This document shows positions 38,946 through 48,234 of a stretch of DNA of 64,000 nt, piece by piece. This stretch comes from Symbiodinium natans. Taxonomy: Eukaryota > Sar > Dinophyceae > Suessiales > Symbiodiniaceae. Within the stretch, counting starts at the first letter, position 1. Every line of letters begins with the position of its first letter. The stretch lies in assembly GCA_905221605.1 (NCBI GenBank), contig CAJNDS010002067.1:206501-270500 (forward strand). Direction: 5' to 3'. The notes beneath the pieces were generated by a model, which was not told where the DNA came from, ran no database searches, and worked only from the letters and a program-made list of their open reading frames with translations. A program made the position numbers and the translations under genes.

Positions 38946-38962
38946 AACTTGGGCTCATAACC
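38946..38962 (-). other. primer-binding site complementary to the anticodon arm of initiator tRNA-Met
   Basis: The plus strand here reads AACTTGGGCTCATAACC, which has the form of an initiator tRNA anticodon arm (GGG-CTCATAA-CC) with anticodon CAT. It abuts the 5' LTR. Drosophila copia is known to prime from a half tRNA-iMet cut in the anticodon region; this site fits that mode. Confidence 0.7.
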
Positions 38963-39191
38963 TACGGGGGGCAACCGAAGGAGGACAGGGAACAAGACAG
39001 TCAACCCCAACAGAAGCCCTTATTACCCCTGGAACAACCAACAACCGAACAACAAGACCCCAAACCAAGGGTACACTTTTTACGAAACCTTCGACCGCTT
39101 TGGTCATGGCTTGAGCCAAAGATTACCGGGTTCATTGACCCTTCAACTTCCAATACCAACTCCTTTCTACAATACCAATTGCAGCTCCGCA
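38963..39191 (-). repeat. 5' LTR of the retrotransposon (229 bp)
   Basis: Identical to the copy at 29267-29495. The element transcript would start within it and read leftwards. Confidence 0.93.
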
Positions 39192-39285
39192 CCCTAAACC
39201 CCGTCTTAGGGGGGTCCGGTGAGAATAATAATAGTTCCATTGCAGACAACTTTTCAGCTGAGCTGGCTTGAAAGAGCTCCGAGGC

Positions 39286-39351
39286 TCAGTCTTTAGAGAA
39301 GCAGATCTCGTTTGAGATTGCTTGTCTTTTGGGATTGCTGCAGCTCCAGAG
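39286..39351 (-). CDS. candidate terminal exon of a Cys-containing protein
   Basis: Follows CTCTGCAG and reads LWSCSNPKRQAISNEICF then SKD before TGA. It is 22 codons long. It lies upstream (in minus sense) of the retrotransposon. Another minus frame through 39293-39481 is also open, so confidence is modest. Confidence 0.3.
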   Translation of the reverse strand, partial: LWSCSNPKRQAISNEICFSKD

Positions 39352-39491
39352 CTGCAGAGAGCAAGCAGAACCCTTCAAGACAAAGCAGAGCAGACCCTGA
39401 CAGCTGACCCCCCCCCCCCAGACCCCCAGAAGACCCCCAGATTCCAACTATTGACACCCCCTCTTTTTTTGACCCCTCCAAACCCCGGTTG

Positions 39492-40035
39492 ACATTAAAC
39501 CCCTTAGACCCCTTAGACCCCTTAGACCCCTTAGACCCCTTAGACCCCTTAGACCCCTTAGACCCCTTAGACCCCCTAGACCCCCTAGACCCCCTAGACC
39601 CCCTAGACCCCCTAGACCCCCTAGACCCCCTAGACCCCCTAGACCCCCTAGACCCCCTAGACCCCCTAAACCCCCTAAACCCCCTAAACCCCCTAAACCC
39701 CCTAAACCCCCTAAACCCCCTAAACCCCCCCCTAAACCCCCTAAACCCCTAAACCCCCCCCTAAAACCCCTAAAACCCCTAAACCCCTAAAACCCCTAAA
39801 ACCCCTAAAACCCCTAAACCCCCTAAACCCCCTAAACCCCCTAAACCCCCCTAAACCCCCTAAACCCCCTAAAACCCCCTAAACCCCCTAAACCCCGTAA
39901 AACCCCTAAACCCCCTAAACCCCCTAAACCCCCCTAAACCCCCTAAACCCCCTAAACCCCCTAAACCCCCTAAACCCCCTAAACCCCCTAAACCCCCTAA
40001 ACCCCCTAAACCCCCTGAACCCCCTGAACCCTAAA
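39492..40035. repeat. nonamer satellite in three variant domains
   Basis: Runs in order as CCCCTTAGA units, then CCCCCTAGA units, then a long CCCCCTAAA domain with CCCTAAAA variants. The nonamer keeps three frames open and yields DPL or NPL repeat peptides that are not genes. It is related to the CCCTAAA heptamer. Confidence 0.92.
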
Positions 40036-40061
40036 CCCTAAACCTTTCTTCTGGCCACCTC

Positions 40062-41242
40062 CCGCGCCGCACTTCGCGCGCTGCGCGGCGAGGCGATCTC
40101 CGGCTACGAAGCCGTAGCCTGGTCAGGGGATCAGCTCTTGGGGTTTGGGGTTAGGGTGTAGGGTTTTAGGGTTTAGGATTTAGGGTTTAGGGTTTGGGGT
40201 TTCGGGTTCAGGGGTTTGGGGTTTAGGGTTTGGGGTTTGGGGTTTGGGGTTTGGGGTTGAGGGTTTATTGGGTTGTTTAGACTCAGGGCTTAGCCTGATT
40301 AGGGGGTCCCGAGGCTGTAGGGTGTAGGATTTAGGTCCCGATAAGCAATAGGGGCTAGCATTTTCGGGTTTAGGGTTTAGGGTTTAGGATTCGGGGTTCA
40401 GGGTTTAGGGTTTAGGGCCTAGGGTTTAATGTTGCACCTGGTTTGTGGGGGCCTCCTCTATAAAGTCAATTTGGCTGGGATATTCAGGACACCCTGACTG
40501 TTTGGGGGTGCGCGGCGGGATCCTGAATTAAGTCGAATCGTCCGGGTCAGGAGGGTACAACAGTAGGGTTTAGGGTTTAGGGTTTGGGGTTTAGGGTTTA
40601 GGGTTGAGGGTTTAGGGTTTAGGGTTTAGGGTTTAGGGCTTCGAGGCTCCAAGCAGAACAGCCTCGAACCGGCCCAATCTCGCAGCTATGGCCTCGGATG
40701 CCTGGGAGCTTGGGAGCCGGCGTCAGGGCGTGTTTTGGGGGGTTTAGGGCTTAGGGTTTAGGGTTTAGGCTTTAGGGTTTTAGGTTTTAGGGTTTGGGGT
40801 CGAGGGATAAGGGGGGTCTGGGGGTTAGGGTTTAGGGCATGATAGCCCAAAAGCGCTAAGCCCTGACACCCCGGAAGGGATTTGAGGGCTCGCGAGCTGA
40901 AGCGGTTTCGGGTTCAGGGTTTCAGGCACCCTAAACCCTAAACCCTAAACCCTAAACCCTACACCCCAATGAAGTTCCAAATGGGCCCTTGCAGACCTTC
41001 GAAGGCTGCAACCCAGGGCCGCAGCCCCCGGGCCCCTAAACCGTTCACCGCTCAGGATTAGGTTTTGATGTCTAGGTTTTGATGTCTAGGGTTTAGGGCT
41101 TAGGGCTTAGGGTTTAGGGTTTAGGGTTTAGGGTTTAGGGTTTCGGGTTTAAGGGTTTCGGGTTTAGGGTTTCGGGTTTCGGGGGTAGGGTTTAGGGTTA
41201 TATACATCAAGGCACCACCCTCAGCTAAGGGTTTCGTGTCCA
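40062..41242 (-). CDS. candidate minus-strand exon islands
   Basis: Islands between heptamer arrays: about 40116-40062 (YGFVAGDRLAAQRAKCGAG between CCAG and GTGGCC), 40522-40438 (85 nt, GT donor; IPPRTPKQSGCPEYPSQIDF then IEEAPTNQ), 40705-40641 (ASEAIAARLGRFEAVLLGAS), 40901-40838 (LASPQIPSGVSGLSAFGLS), 41034-40965 (acceptor TTTAG; GLRPWVAAFEGLQGPIWNF, donor GTGTAG) and about 41242-41205 (ATG DTKPLAEGGALMYI, possibly a first exon). Codon bias and splice dinucleotides support several of them, but joins are not established. The acceptor at 41035 is formed by the telomere-like TTTAGGG itself. Confidence 0.33.
40140..41190. repeat. TTTAGGG arrays interleaved with the islands
   Basis: Short arrays at 40150-40265, 40365-40435, 40563-40640, 40737-40835 and 41080-41200, plus a CCCTAAA array at 40928-40965. 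The orientation changes between neighbouring arrays. Confidence 0.85.
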
Positions 41243-41249
41243 TGGTGTG

Positions 41250-42110
41250 AACACCAAACCCTCAACCCTAACCCCCAAACCCGAAACCCTAAATCCCAAA
41301 ACTCTAAACCCCCCAAAACCCTAAACCCCTAAACCCTACACCCCTGGCCTTGAAACCCTAAACGCTAAACTCTAATTTCTTGGTTTTAAAGGCATCCTTG
41401 AGTCGACAGAATATGTGAAATCCCGAAAAAAATAGCCCCACCCCCTTTCCAAAACGATAGATCGAAGATTTCCAAATTCCAAAACGATAGATAGAAAACT
41501 TCCCAGGGGCCCAGATAAGCACCGAGACGAGGCTGCTGAGAGAAGTGGCTTGGCAGGAGCTGGCTGTTGAGGGTTTAGGGCTTAGGGTTTAGGGTTTAGG
41601 AAAACGCCAAAAACCCCGAAAAAACAAACCCCCCTCCTACTGACAGCCCTTGATAGGGATTACAATTGGGGGGGGGAGTTCTATGATCCCCGCCTAAGGA
41701 CTGTTAGTCTGAAAGGGAACATCCCAACCCTGAACCCTAAACCCTGAACCCTAAATTTTATTTTTAAACCCTAAACCCCTAAACCCCCTAAACCCCTAAA
41801 CCCCCGAAACCTCTAAACCCCTAAACTAGGCCCTAAACCCCTAAACCGCTACACGCCTAAACCCTAATCCCCGAAACCCCTAAACCCTAGACCCCTACAC
41901 TCCGGACCGAAAGCCCCTTGAGTCCCAGGAGCACTGAAAGCGGTTTTCTCCCGGGACAGGTCCGTTTACCTGCAGGTGCCCGGCAGGCAATCGGAAGCCT
42001 CAAATTCAGCTGCGGGCCACTTTAGGATTTAGGGTTTAGGATTTAGGGTTTAGGGTTCAGGGTTTAGGGTTTAGGGTCTAAGGCTTGGGGTTCAGCATCT
42101 CATGTTCTAG
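41250..42110. other. islands open on both strands, heptamers and a 25-bp duplication
   Basis: At 41508-41575 the plus strand reads ISTETRLLREVAWQELAVE after TTCCCAG, while the minus strand is also open. At 41927-42011 the plus strand reads LKAVFSRDRSVYLQVPGRQ and the minus strand reads FEASDCLPGTC before a CAG/GTAAAC donor. Strand cannot be decided. A short direct duplication around AAAACGATAGAT lies at 41450-41490. Confidence 0.3.
41629..41727. mobile_element. family-1 TIR element with damaged left end
   Basis: Inner left segment CTACTGACAGCCCTTGATAG, centre, and an intact right end GGACTGTTAGTCTGAAAGGG ending AACATCCCAA. Confidence 0.65.
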
Positions 42111-42119
42111 CTTTGTTTC

Positions 42120-42570
42120 GTCAAGCAACTATCGAGTTTTGGAAAAACACCCACCCGCCCAAAGAAGCCCGTAACATGAAGAAAACATAAAGTTCACTTG
42201 ATCCAAAAATGGAAAGCCCAAGCCCCACTAACCCAAAATTGGCTGGGGCATTCGGGCTGGTCCCCAAATCAGGGCTGGTGCTCAAAACCGACCCAGGGTT
42301 GGTACCCCATTTTGGGGGCGCCACCTAAGCTAGAACCCAAGATTGACCTTATTGTGGGCTGGGGTGCCCCCATCTTGAGGCCGGCAGCCCCACTTTGGGT
42401 TTGGGCATTAGGGTTGGCACCCCTAATTTTCGGGCCGAACAACCAAAATTGACCTTCTTTATGGGCTTTTGGGGCGTTGGGGTTGGTGCCCAAATCGGGG
42501 CTTCCCTAGCTTGACCATAATTTGGGCTGGGCATTCGGGTTGCCACCCACAACATTGCAACACCAAGAAC
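42120..42570. repeat. imperfect tandem repeat of about 75-115 bp
   Basis: Blocks around CAAAATTGACC, TTTGGGCTGGGC, GGGTTGGCACCC and AAATCGGGGC recur about five times. The left edge (ACACCCACCCGCCCAAAGAA) resembles 46785-46830. Open frames here are repeat products. Confidence 0.6.
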
Positions 42571-42888
42571 TGACATTGTTTGGGGTTGGGCAGTAGCTTT
42601 GGCTTTTAGGGCTCGGGCGTGGCAGTCTAGTCAACTGGATTCATGAGGACAAAGAAGTAGGGTTACAAGCACCCTAGGTCTGGTTCTAAACGCGCTACGC
42701 CCGAAACCCTAAAGCAAGTGGTTCTGTGAGACTGTCTTCGTTTACGGGTGCAGGCCTCATGAAATCCCCCCCCGGCGCCCCACCCCCCCCCCCCCAATTG
42801 AAAAAAAAACACAAAAATAACATAAATAAGCAAGCACAAACCCTCCGAACCCTAAACACCAAACCCTAAACCTTAAACCCTAAACCCG
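42571..42888. other. spacer with two possible plus-strand micro-exons
   Basis: 42628-42657 reads LVNWIHEDKE between GGCAG and GTAGGG. 42719-42753 reads WFCETVFVYGCR between AAG and GCCTCA. Both are very short; the minus strand is partly open as well. Confidence 0.25.
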
Positions 42889-43190
42889 AACAGCGCCCAG
42901 ATGCCTTCGTTGAGGTTGCGGCAGGTGATGGCCCCCGTGTTCGGACAGAGGCAGAGGGTGTAGACACCGCCAACCTTGGGGCCCGTTTCGGGTTTAAGGT
43001 TTAGGGTTTCGGGTTTAGGGTCGCTGGCCCCAGTCTTAAGGAAGATGCGTACATAGATGTGTTTCTTTAAATACTGATCACGTATGTACCATGATGTATA
43101 AATACCTTCGGCCAAGCCGTTGAGGTGAACTCCTTCACGGCAGGGCTCATAAACTCATGGATGGACTGTACAGGGTTGCGGCCTCCAGGG
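42889..43190 (-). CDS. minus-strand exons, Cys-rich, product unknown
   Basis: About 43186-43112 follows CTGGAG, reads RNPVQSIHEFMSPAVKEFTS then TAWPK, and ends at a GTATTT donor. 42985-42890 reads VGGVYTLCLCPNTGAITCRN then LNEGIWALFG, and ends where a TTTAGGG array begins (donor GTTTAG). Nearly every codon in the second ends in C or G. A short piece with VRIFLKTGASDP lies between them. The Cys spacing suggests an extracellular segment, but no family is named. Confidence 0.38.
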
Positions 43191-43207
43191 CAACGATGAG
43201 ACAAAAT

Positions 43208-43525
43208 AAGAGGGTTTAGGGTTTAGGGTTTTGGTTTAGGGTTTAGGCTTTAGGGTTTAGGGTTTAGGGTTGGTTTAGGGTTTAGGGTTTAGGGTTTAGG
43301 GTTTAGGGTTTGGGGCTTGGGGCTTGGGGTTTAGGGTTTAGGGTTTAGGGTTTAGGGTTTAGGGCTTAGATTTAGGGTTAGGGCTTAGGGCCTCCTTAGG
43401 GTTCAAGGCATTTACGGCTTAGGGCTTGGGGTTTTGGGTTTTGGGTTTGGGGTTTAGGGTTTAGGGTTTAGGGTTTAGGGTTTAGGGTTTAGGGTTTAGG
43501 GTTTGGGGTTTGGGGTTTGGGGCTT
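43208..43525. repeat. TTTAGGG arrays ending in TTTGGGG
   Basis: Two arrays (43210-43380 and 43450-43525) with scattered TTTGGGG and CTTGGGG units. The right edge is a pure TTTGGGG block. Confidence 0.9.
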
Positions 43526-43539
43526 GGTTCTTCGGGCGC

Positions 43540-43943
43540 ATGGAGTTTACGATGGATGGACAGCCCCGGAATCTAAGAATCTGGGCGCTCTGGGTAAAGC
43601 CCCACCTGGATCCCAACACTCCTCCAAGATTCAGGGTTCAGGTCGAGCTGTTTTTTGCTTTAAAAAACACTTCCAACCCAGGCTTACGCGCTCAAACTGC
43701 AACACACACATTTCAATGGATCGCGCACTGGTCCACCCTGGGCCACAGGCAGCTGCCAGGGCCGCAGGGGGAAGGCATCACAAACCCTCACAAACCCCGG
43801 TTAAAGTGCACTCGGGCACACGACAGGCTGGCACACCAGCCGCCCAGCTGCAATAACTCATCAGCTGCATTAGGGCCACCGACACTAGAAGATGCGGGGC
43901 CGTGGTTTGGGAAGTGTTCGGGGCATGCGCGGGGCGCGCAGGC
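43540..43943 (-). CDS. minus-strand exon chain, product unknown
   Basis: Exon 43943-43796 begins after GGTAG and reads ACAPRACPEHFPNHGPASSS, then GPNAADELLQLGGWCASLSC, then ARVHFNRG. Exon 43752-43688 follows CTGGCAG and ends at a GTAAGC donor; in the frame that keeps phase with the first exon it reads CGPGWTSARSIEMCVLQFER. A third segment after GGGATCCAG (about 43613) has alternative frames. Plus-strand frames across the same stretch are also open, so the call is tentative. The high Cys content resembles the islands at 26-29 kb. Confidence 0.33.
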
Positions 43944-44029
43944 CTACCGCGTGGCGCGGGTCTTGCTGCTCTCGCCTAGGCTTGGGCCTACCGAATTGGG
44001 GAGTGGCTCGGAGTGGGCGCTTTCATAGA

Positions 44030-44260
44030 AAAACTAAGCGTTTTTAGCACTGTACAGCGCTGTGAATCGCTTCTGGCCTAACCCCGTGCAAGTTCTGTAC
44101 GTTAAATGGTGCTTGTGGGTTTTGGCGCTGTACAGCCCTATCATCGCGTTCTGGCCTAAGCCCCGTGCTCATTCTGCACGTTGAATCCTGCTAGGAGAGG
44201 CTGTTGTCATGATAATCTCCTTCTGGCCAAAGCCATGTGCACAGTATCAACATGAAATCG
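44030..44260. repeat. three-copy tandem repeat of about 80 bp
   Basis: Blocks with GCGCTGTACAGC, TTCTGGCCTAAGCCCCGTGC and CTGCACGTTGAAT start near 44041, 44123 and 44197. The third copy is the most diverged. Confidence 0.65.
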
Positions 44261-44371
44261 GGCTCCCACCTAGGTCCTGTTCTCTTCTCGTCATGGTCTA
44301 ACATGGTTTTGCTCTTCAGACCTGGGCCTTTACTCTATGCTAGGGCCCCCGATACCCCAAGACTCATGCTG

Positions 44372-44416
44372 TTAACAGGACTTGCTGCGGAAAGCCTTGA
44401 AGAACCCATCGTAGAC
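44372..44416 (-). CDS. candidate terminal micro-exon
   Basis: 15 codons after TTTGCAAG, reading VYDGFFKAFRSKSC and ending in TAA. A plus-strand frame of 87 residues also crosses here. Weak support. Confidence 0.22.
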   Translation of the reverse strand, partial: VYDGFFKAFRSKSC

Positions 44417-44539
44417 CTTGCAAATTGGGGGGGGGGGGGGGCGGCTGCCCCGGGCCTAGGTCCCCTGGTTGGGGAACCGAGTCCCTCGCATGCATATTGA
44501 TGTAAGCAAATAAGTACAGAAACGAAAAAAGCTAAACAA

Positions 44540-44660
44540 GCAAATGAATATACAGAAATATATATATATATATTTATTTATTTATTTATTTATTTGTTTA
44601 TTTATTTATTTACTTTTATTTATGTATGTATATATATGTATATTTCTATAGGCATAAGGG
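44540..44660. repeat. AT-rich microsatellite
   Basis: (TA)n followed by about 14 TTTA units and TATGTA steps. Confidence 0.9.
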
Positions 44661-45407
44661 CCTGTCCCCCCTGCCCCCATTTGCAAACACAAGGGAAAGG
44701 AAAGGATTCAAAGGCTTTCTGCGGCAACTCCTCTCGATAGCATGATGTTCTCAAACACCTCTTCAAGAAAACAAGCCCGAGCCAAAACTTTTTTCAAACA
44801 CAAACCCCTGCCCCCCCCCCCCCCCCCCAATACCTAAACCCAAAAACCCTACACCCTAAGCCCTAAACCCTAAACCCCAATACCTAAACCCAAAAATCCT
44901 ACATGAAGAGCCCAGGCAAAGGTGCTGGTTGGAAATCTGCTACACCAACTCCAAACCTGGTGCTGTGGATTTTAGGGTTTCGGGCTTGGAGCCTTTTAGG
45001 TGATTTAGGGTTTAGGGTTTAGGGTTTAGGGTTTAGGGCTTCGGGCTTAGGGTTTAGGGTTTAGGGTTTAGGGTTTAGGGGTGATTATGAGTAGGGTTGC
45101 AGGTACCCGAAATAAGCTCACACCCCTTCATTTCTCTAGCTACCCTACCTGTACGCCTACTTCTAAGCACGCAACAACCCCCAAGCAAGGCCCTAGCATT
45201 GGTAAGGCTTTAGGATTGTTAGAGCTTTTGGGGCTTGGGGCTTCATTGGAGGCTCAGGAGTCTCAAGAAGGTTTAGGATTTGAAGGATTTAGGGGTTTAG
45301 CGTATACTTTTCAACCACCTCTCAAAGAAGCTTAAAGCGAGGCTTCGGTACTGAAGCATCAGAGGAAGCTTCAGAAACTGTTCCCGCATTGATAACCAGA
45401 GCACTAG

Positions 45408-45580
45408 GATGCAGAGATGCGCGGCACCGATCGCAAGAAGACGGGCCCCACACCCGAAAACGTAACTAAAGTGGTGAACAAGGCTGACTCGGAAAGGTCT
45501 CCTGGCCCGAAGCAGTCACCCAATCCAAAAACTCACCCCCTAAACGCCCAACACCACAAGAGCGCAAAACCTACCCTGCG
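45408..45580 (+). CDS. candidate plus-strand exon, Lys/Pro-rich
   Basis: Begins after CACTAG and reads DAEMRGTDRKKTGPTPENV, then TKVVNKADSERSPGPKQSP, and ends at a strong G/GTAGGT donor. An ATG lies at 45417. The downstream intron would contain the family-1 TIR element at 45660. The minus strand is also fully open here (CFGPGDLSESALFTTLVTF), so strand is uncertain; the donor is the main reason for choosing plus. Confidence 0.3.
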
Positions 45581-45659
45581 GTAGGTTCCCTAAGAAATCT
45601 AAGTATCGTTCGGAAGAACCTACAAAAAAGGCTTGTCTTGGGTTCTTACGGTGTAAACC

Positions 45660-45765
45660 TTGGGATGTTTCGCCCCTATACTAGCAGTCCATGATAGGGA
45701 ATTATAATAGGGGTACTCTAGTCCCTGTTAAGTAAGGACTGGTAGCATAAGGGGGAACATCCCAA
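45660..45765. mobile_element. family-1 TIR element (106 bp), near full length
   Basis: Starts TTGGGATGTTTCGCCCCTAT and ends GCATAAGGGGGAACATCCCAA. The inner inverted parts CTAGCAGTCC and GGACTGGTAG are clear. The flanks AAACC and GGTTT make a palindrome rather than a direct duplication. Confidence 0.75.
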
Positions 45766-46245
45766 GGTTTAGGGTTTAGACTTCGGGGCTGTAGGGCTTC
45801 TGTATCCGACATTGGCGGTCGGTTAACTATAAAGGGCTGTCCGGGCAGGCAGGAACCGGTGAATAGGGACATCATGAACCATCATCACCCTGAACCTTAA
45901 ACCCTAAACCCTGTAAGCCTCTTAAAACCACATTGGGCCATGCCACTGATACCTGGTGCCGTTCTCCTCCCCTTCGCCAGAGATGCCGCTGTTCCTGAGT
46001 GCCGAGGTCCTAAACGCTTACAGCATGAAACCCTGAAGACCCGATAAAACCCTGAACCCCTAAATTCAACACCTTAACTTAGGGCTGAATACCCTAATCC
46101 AAAACTGGCTAACCTCTTCATTGTAATAAGGATAAATAAATAAATATATATATATATAACCAAAAATCTTAAAGGTCAACTATCCAGCCCCGACGTTGAA
46201 ACCCAAAGCCCCAAATCCCTAAAACAAAAAACCAAGACCCTAGAC
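45766..46245. other. islands with uncertain strand and degenerate heptamers
   Basis: 45792-45862 reads on plus as GFCIRHWRSVNYKGLSGQ. 46001-45928 reads on minus as NSGISGEGEENGTRYQWHG after ACTCAG. The two strands disagree, so neither is claimed as a gene. A (TA)n run lies at 46138-46158. Confidence 0.25.
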
Positions 46246-46256
46246 TGCGAGTTGGG

Positions 46257-46416
46257 GCACCTGCTTGCACAGGCGGCAGCCCCCGTCCCACCAGGAAGAA
46301 AGCTTCGAACGCGAAAGGAAGTGAGCTGCACACCCTATACCCCTACCCTTTCAGCTCATAGGTCCACAGCAGTTCCACTTCAGGCACATCTCGCCGAGAA
46401 TTTAGACAGCTCCACA
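46257..46416 (-). CDS. two candidate minus-strand exons
   Basis: About 46416-46349 reads LWSCLNSRRDVPEVELLWTY then ELKG and meets a GTAGGG donor. About 46327-46264 follows GTGTGCAG, reads LTSFRVRSFLPGGTGAAACA, and ends at CAG/GTGCCC. No family recognised; phases between them not verified. Confidence 0.3.
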
Positions 46417-46419
46417 AAC

Positions 46420-47030
46420 CTAAAAATTGCCGACCCCAAACAAGGCGCTCTGAAACCTAAATCCTTCAACTCCTACATCCACGAGGCCTCACCCAAAACC
46501 CTAAACCCCAAACCCCTCCTTGAAGGCCCCCAAAACCGCAGAACCCTAAACCCGAAACCCAAACCCTTAACCCTTAACCCTAAACCCGAAACCCCAAACC
46601 CTAAACCCTAAACCCCAAACCCCTCAGATTGCAGGCCCGGCGGCGCGATTGACGGCACGGGCACCCTGCGAAAGCGTTTTAAGGAGGTTTAGGCATCGAG
46701 GAGGTTAGGGTTCAGGGTTTAGGGTTCAGCAGCTCCCCGTTCGAGCAATCTCTGGTAGAGCCGCTGTTTCGATTCTGGAATAAACACCCACCCACTCAGA
46801 GAATCCCAAAACATTAAGAAATATGAAGCTTCAATTTTTCAATTTTTCATCAGCAAAAGCCCTGTCCCCCAACCTCACTCTGTCATGGAGCGGTCCACCC
46901 CACCGTCGAACCACTCAAACGTCCCGCGGGAGGCGCGGTCACCGGGGCACCAATTCCAAAGCAACCACATCGAAACCAGGAGGGGGGGTTGGGGGGCAGG
47001 GCGAACCAATAAATCAAAATCACTCTGGAG
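46420..47030. other. CCCTAAA-type sequence and spacer
   Basis: Degenerate heptamers at 46495-46620. An island at 46636-46687 is open on both strands. 46770-46830 resembles the left edge of the repeat at 42120. Confidence 0.4.
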
Positions 47031-47033
47031 TTT

Positions 47034-47470
47034 TCGGACACGAACAGCGAAAAAAAAACCTAATTTTGTTTAACCTCATGTTTCTTGTTTTTCGGGCGCA
47101 CGAACAGCCAAAACAATACACTAGTTGTTTGTTAACCTCTTGTTTTTGTTTCCCCCAACCCCACCCTCGTACAGGGCACGAGCAGCCAAAGAAAAAAACT
47201 CAATTTTGTTAACCTCATGCTTTTTGTTTTCCCCCATCCCACCCTCGAACCACAAGCCCGTGGCTGTTGGCAAAGAGACGGTGGCCATGGGCAAAAAAAC
47301 CGTGGCCATTGGCAAGTTCGGCCAAAAATCTGTAGCCGTTGGCAAAAAACCGTGGCCATCGGCAAAAAAACGGTGGCCACTGGCAAGTTCGGCAATGGCC
47401 ACGGGTTTTTGCCAGGCCATGGGTTTTTTTGCCAACGGTCACAGGCTTTTTTCCAGCGGCCACGGCCCCC
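47034..47470. repeat. two adjacent tandem repeats, the second partly inverted
   Basis: 47034-47255: three copies of a 65-85-bp unit (ACGAACAGCCAAA, TTTTGTTAACCTCATG, CCCCACCCTCG). 47265-47395: about six copies of a ~20-bp unit GTGGCCATTGGCAAAAAAAC. At 47395-47470 the same unit runs inverted, making an imperfect palindrome. Frames here are repeat-derived. Confidence 0.75.
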
Positions 47471-47519
47471 ACTAAGGTATACGTGCATGGATTTGTTTAT
47501 GTATGAAAGAGAGGGTCCT

Positions 47520-48060
47520 GGATTTAGGATTTAGGGTTTAGGGTCTAGGGTCTAGGGTTTAGGTTTAGGGTTTAAAAGGGTCTTGAGTTCAAGGCGTCTA
47601 GGGCTGAGGCACTTCCCGGCTCGACTCTGGGTGCTGAATCCATGTGGTCTCTGACAGCGAGCCTTGTATTCGGGGCTTAAGGTTGTGAATGAATTTCCAG
47701 CTCCAATACCGCATTTCCTGGATATCATAATAGGACAAGAAACTTAACTGCCCAGCAAAAATACTAAACATAACGCCCAAATACTAAAAATAATAATTGG
47801 ATGAAGAAAAGCTTTCCAGAAAATGCAAAAGGAAAAAAAGTAATTTGTATGTGCTTTTCTTTCAGCTTCTTTTCTATCAGCATTTTATTTGGTTTAGAAA
47901 TTCGTCTATTCACTTTATTCACTTTCCTAACCTTAAAGGGGTTTAGGGTTTAGGGTTTAAGGGCAATCCTCAAAGTTTGTCGGCCCTATTGTCGATCTGC
48001 CTTAAGCCCTAAACCCCAAAACCTGAACCCTAAACCGAAACCCTAAACCCGAAACCCTAA
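47520..48060. other. short heptamer runs and AT-rich spacer
   Basis: A TTTAGGG run (47525-47575), then AT-rich unique DNA (47690-47930) in which no gene is supported, then a CCCTAAA run (48003-48090). Confidence 0.4.
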
Positions 48061-48090
48061 ATCCCAAGCCCTAAACCCTAAACGCTGCAG

Positions 48091-48137
48091 ATGAAGTGCA
48101 GCCTAGCTGCTTCTGGGAGGAGCAGTTTGGCTCCAAG
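48091..48137 (+). CDS. candidate plus-strand exon
   Basis: Follows CGCTGCAG, reads DEVQPSCFWEEQFGSK, and ends at AAG/GTGATG. It is a single island, with no neighbours joined. Confidence 0.25.
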
Positions 48138-48234
48138 GTGATGACCTTTAGGAGGCAGGGTTTTGGGAATTACGGGCTTTTGGGGGCTCCAGGGAGGGAG
48201 GGGTTTTTGGAGGCTTGGGGGCTTTTTGGGCTCC

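Larger units (their letters stand above)
29267..39191 (-). mobile_element. complete Ty1/copia-type LTR retrotransposon with extra DNA-modification-like domains
   Basis: 9.9 kb, minus strand, bounded by identical 229-bp LTRs and a 5-bp duplication CCCTA (29262-29266 and 39192-39196). Internal order: primer site, Gag with zinc fingers and two retropepsin-like segments, then Pol with methyltransferase-like, integrase, TET/JBP-like, reverse transcriptase and RNase H domains, then a polypurine tract. Integrase before reverse transcriptase is the Ty1/copia order. The LTR is short and runs TG...TA in element sense rather than TG...CA. Identical LTRs and uninterrupted long frames point to a recent insertion. 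It is on the same strand as the inferred host exons on both sides, so it may sit in an intron. Confidence 0.95.

Noticed and set aside
39489-39752. DPL-repeat protein
   Set aside because: Translation of the CCCCCTAGA nonamer satellite, not a gene.
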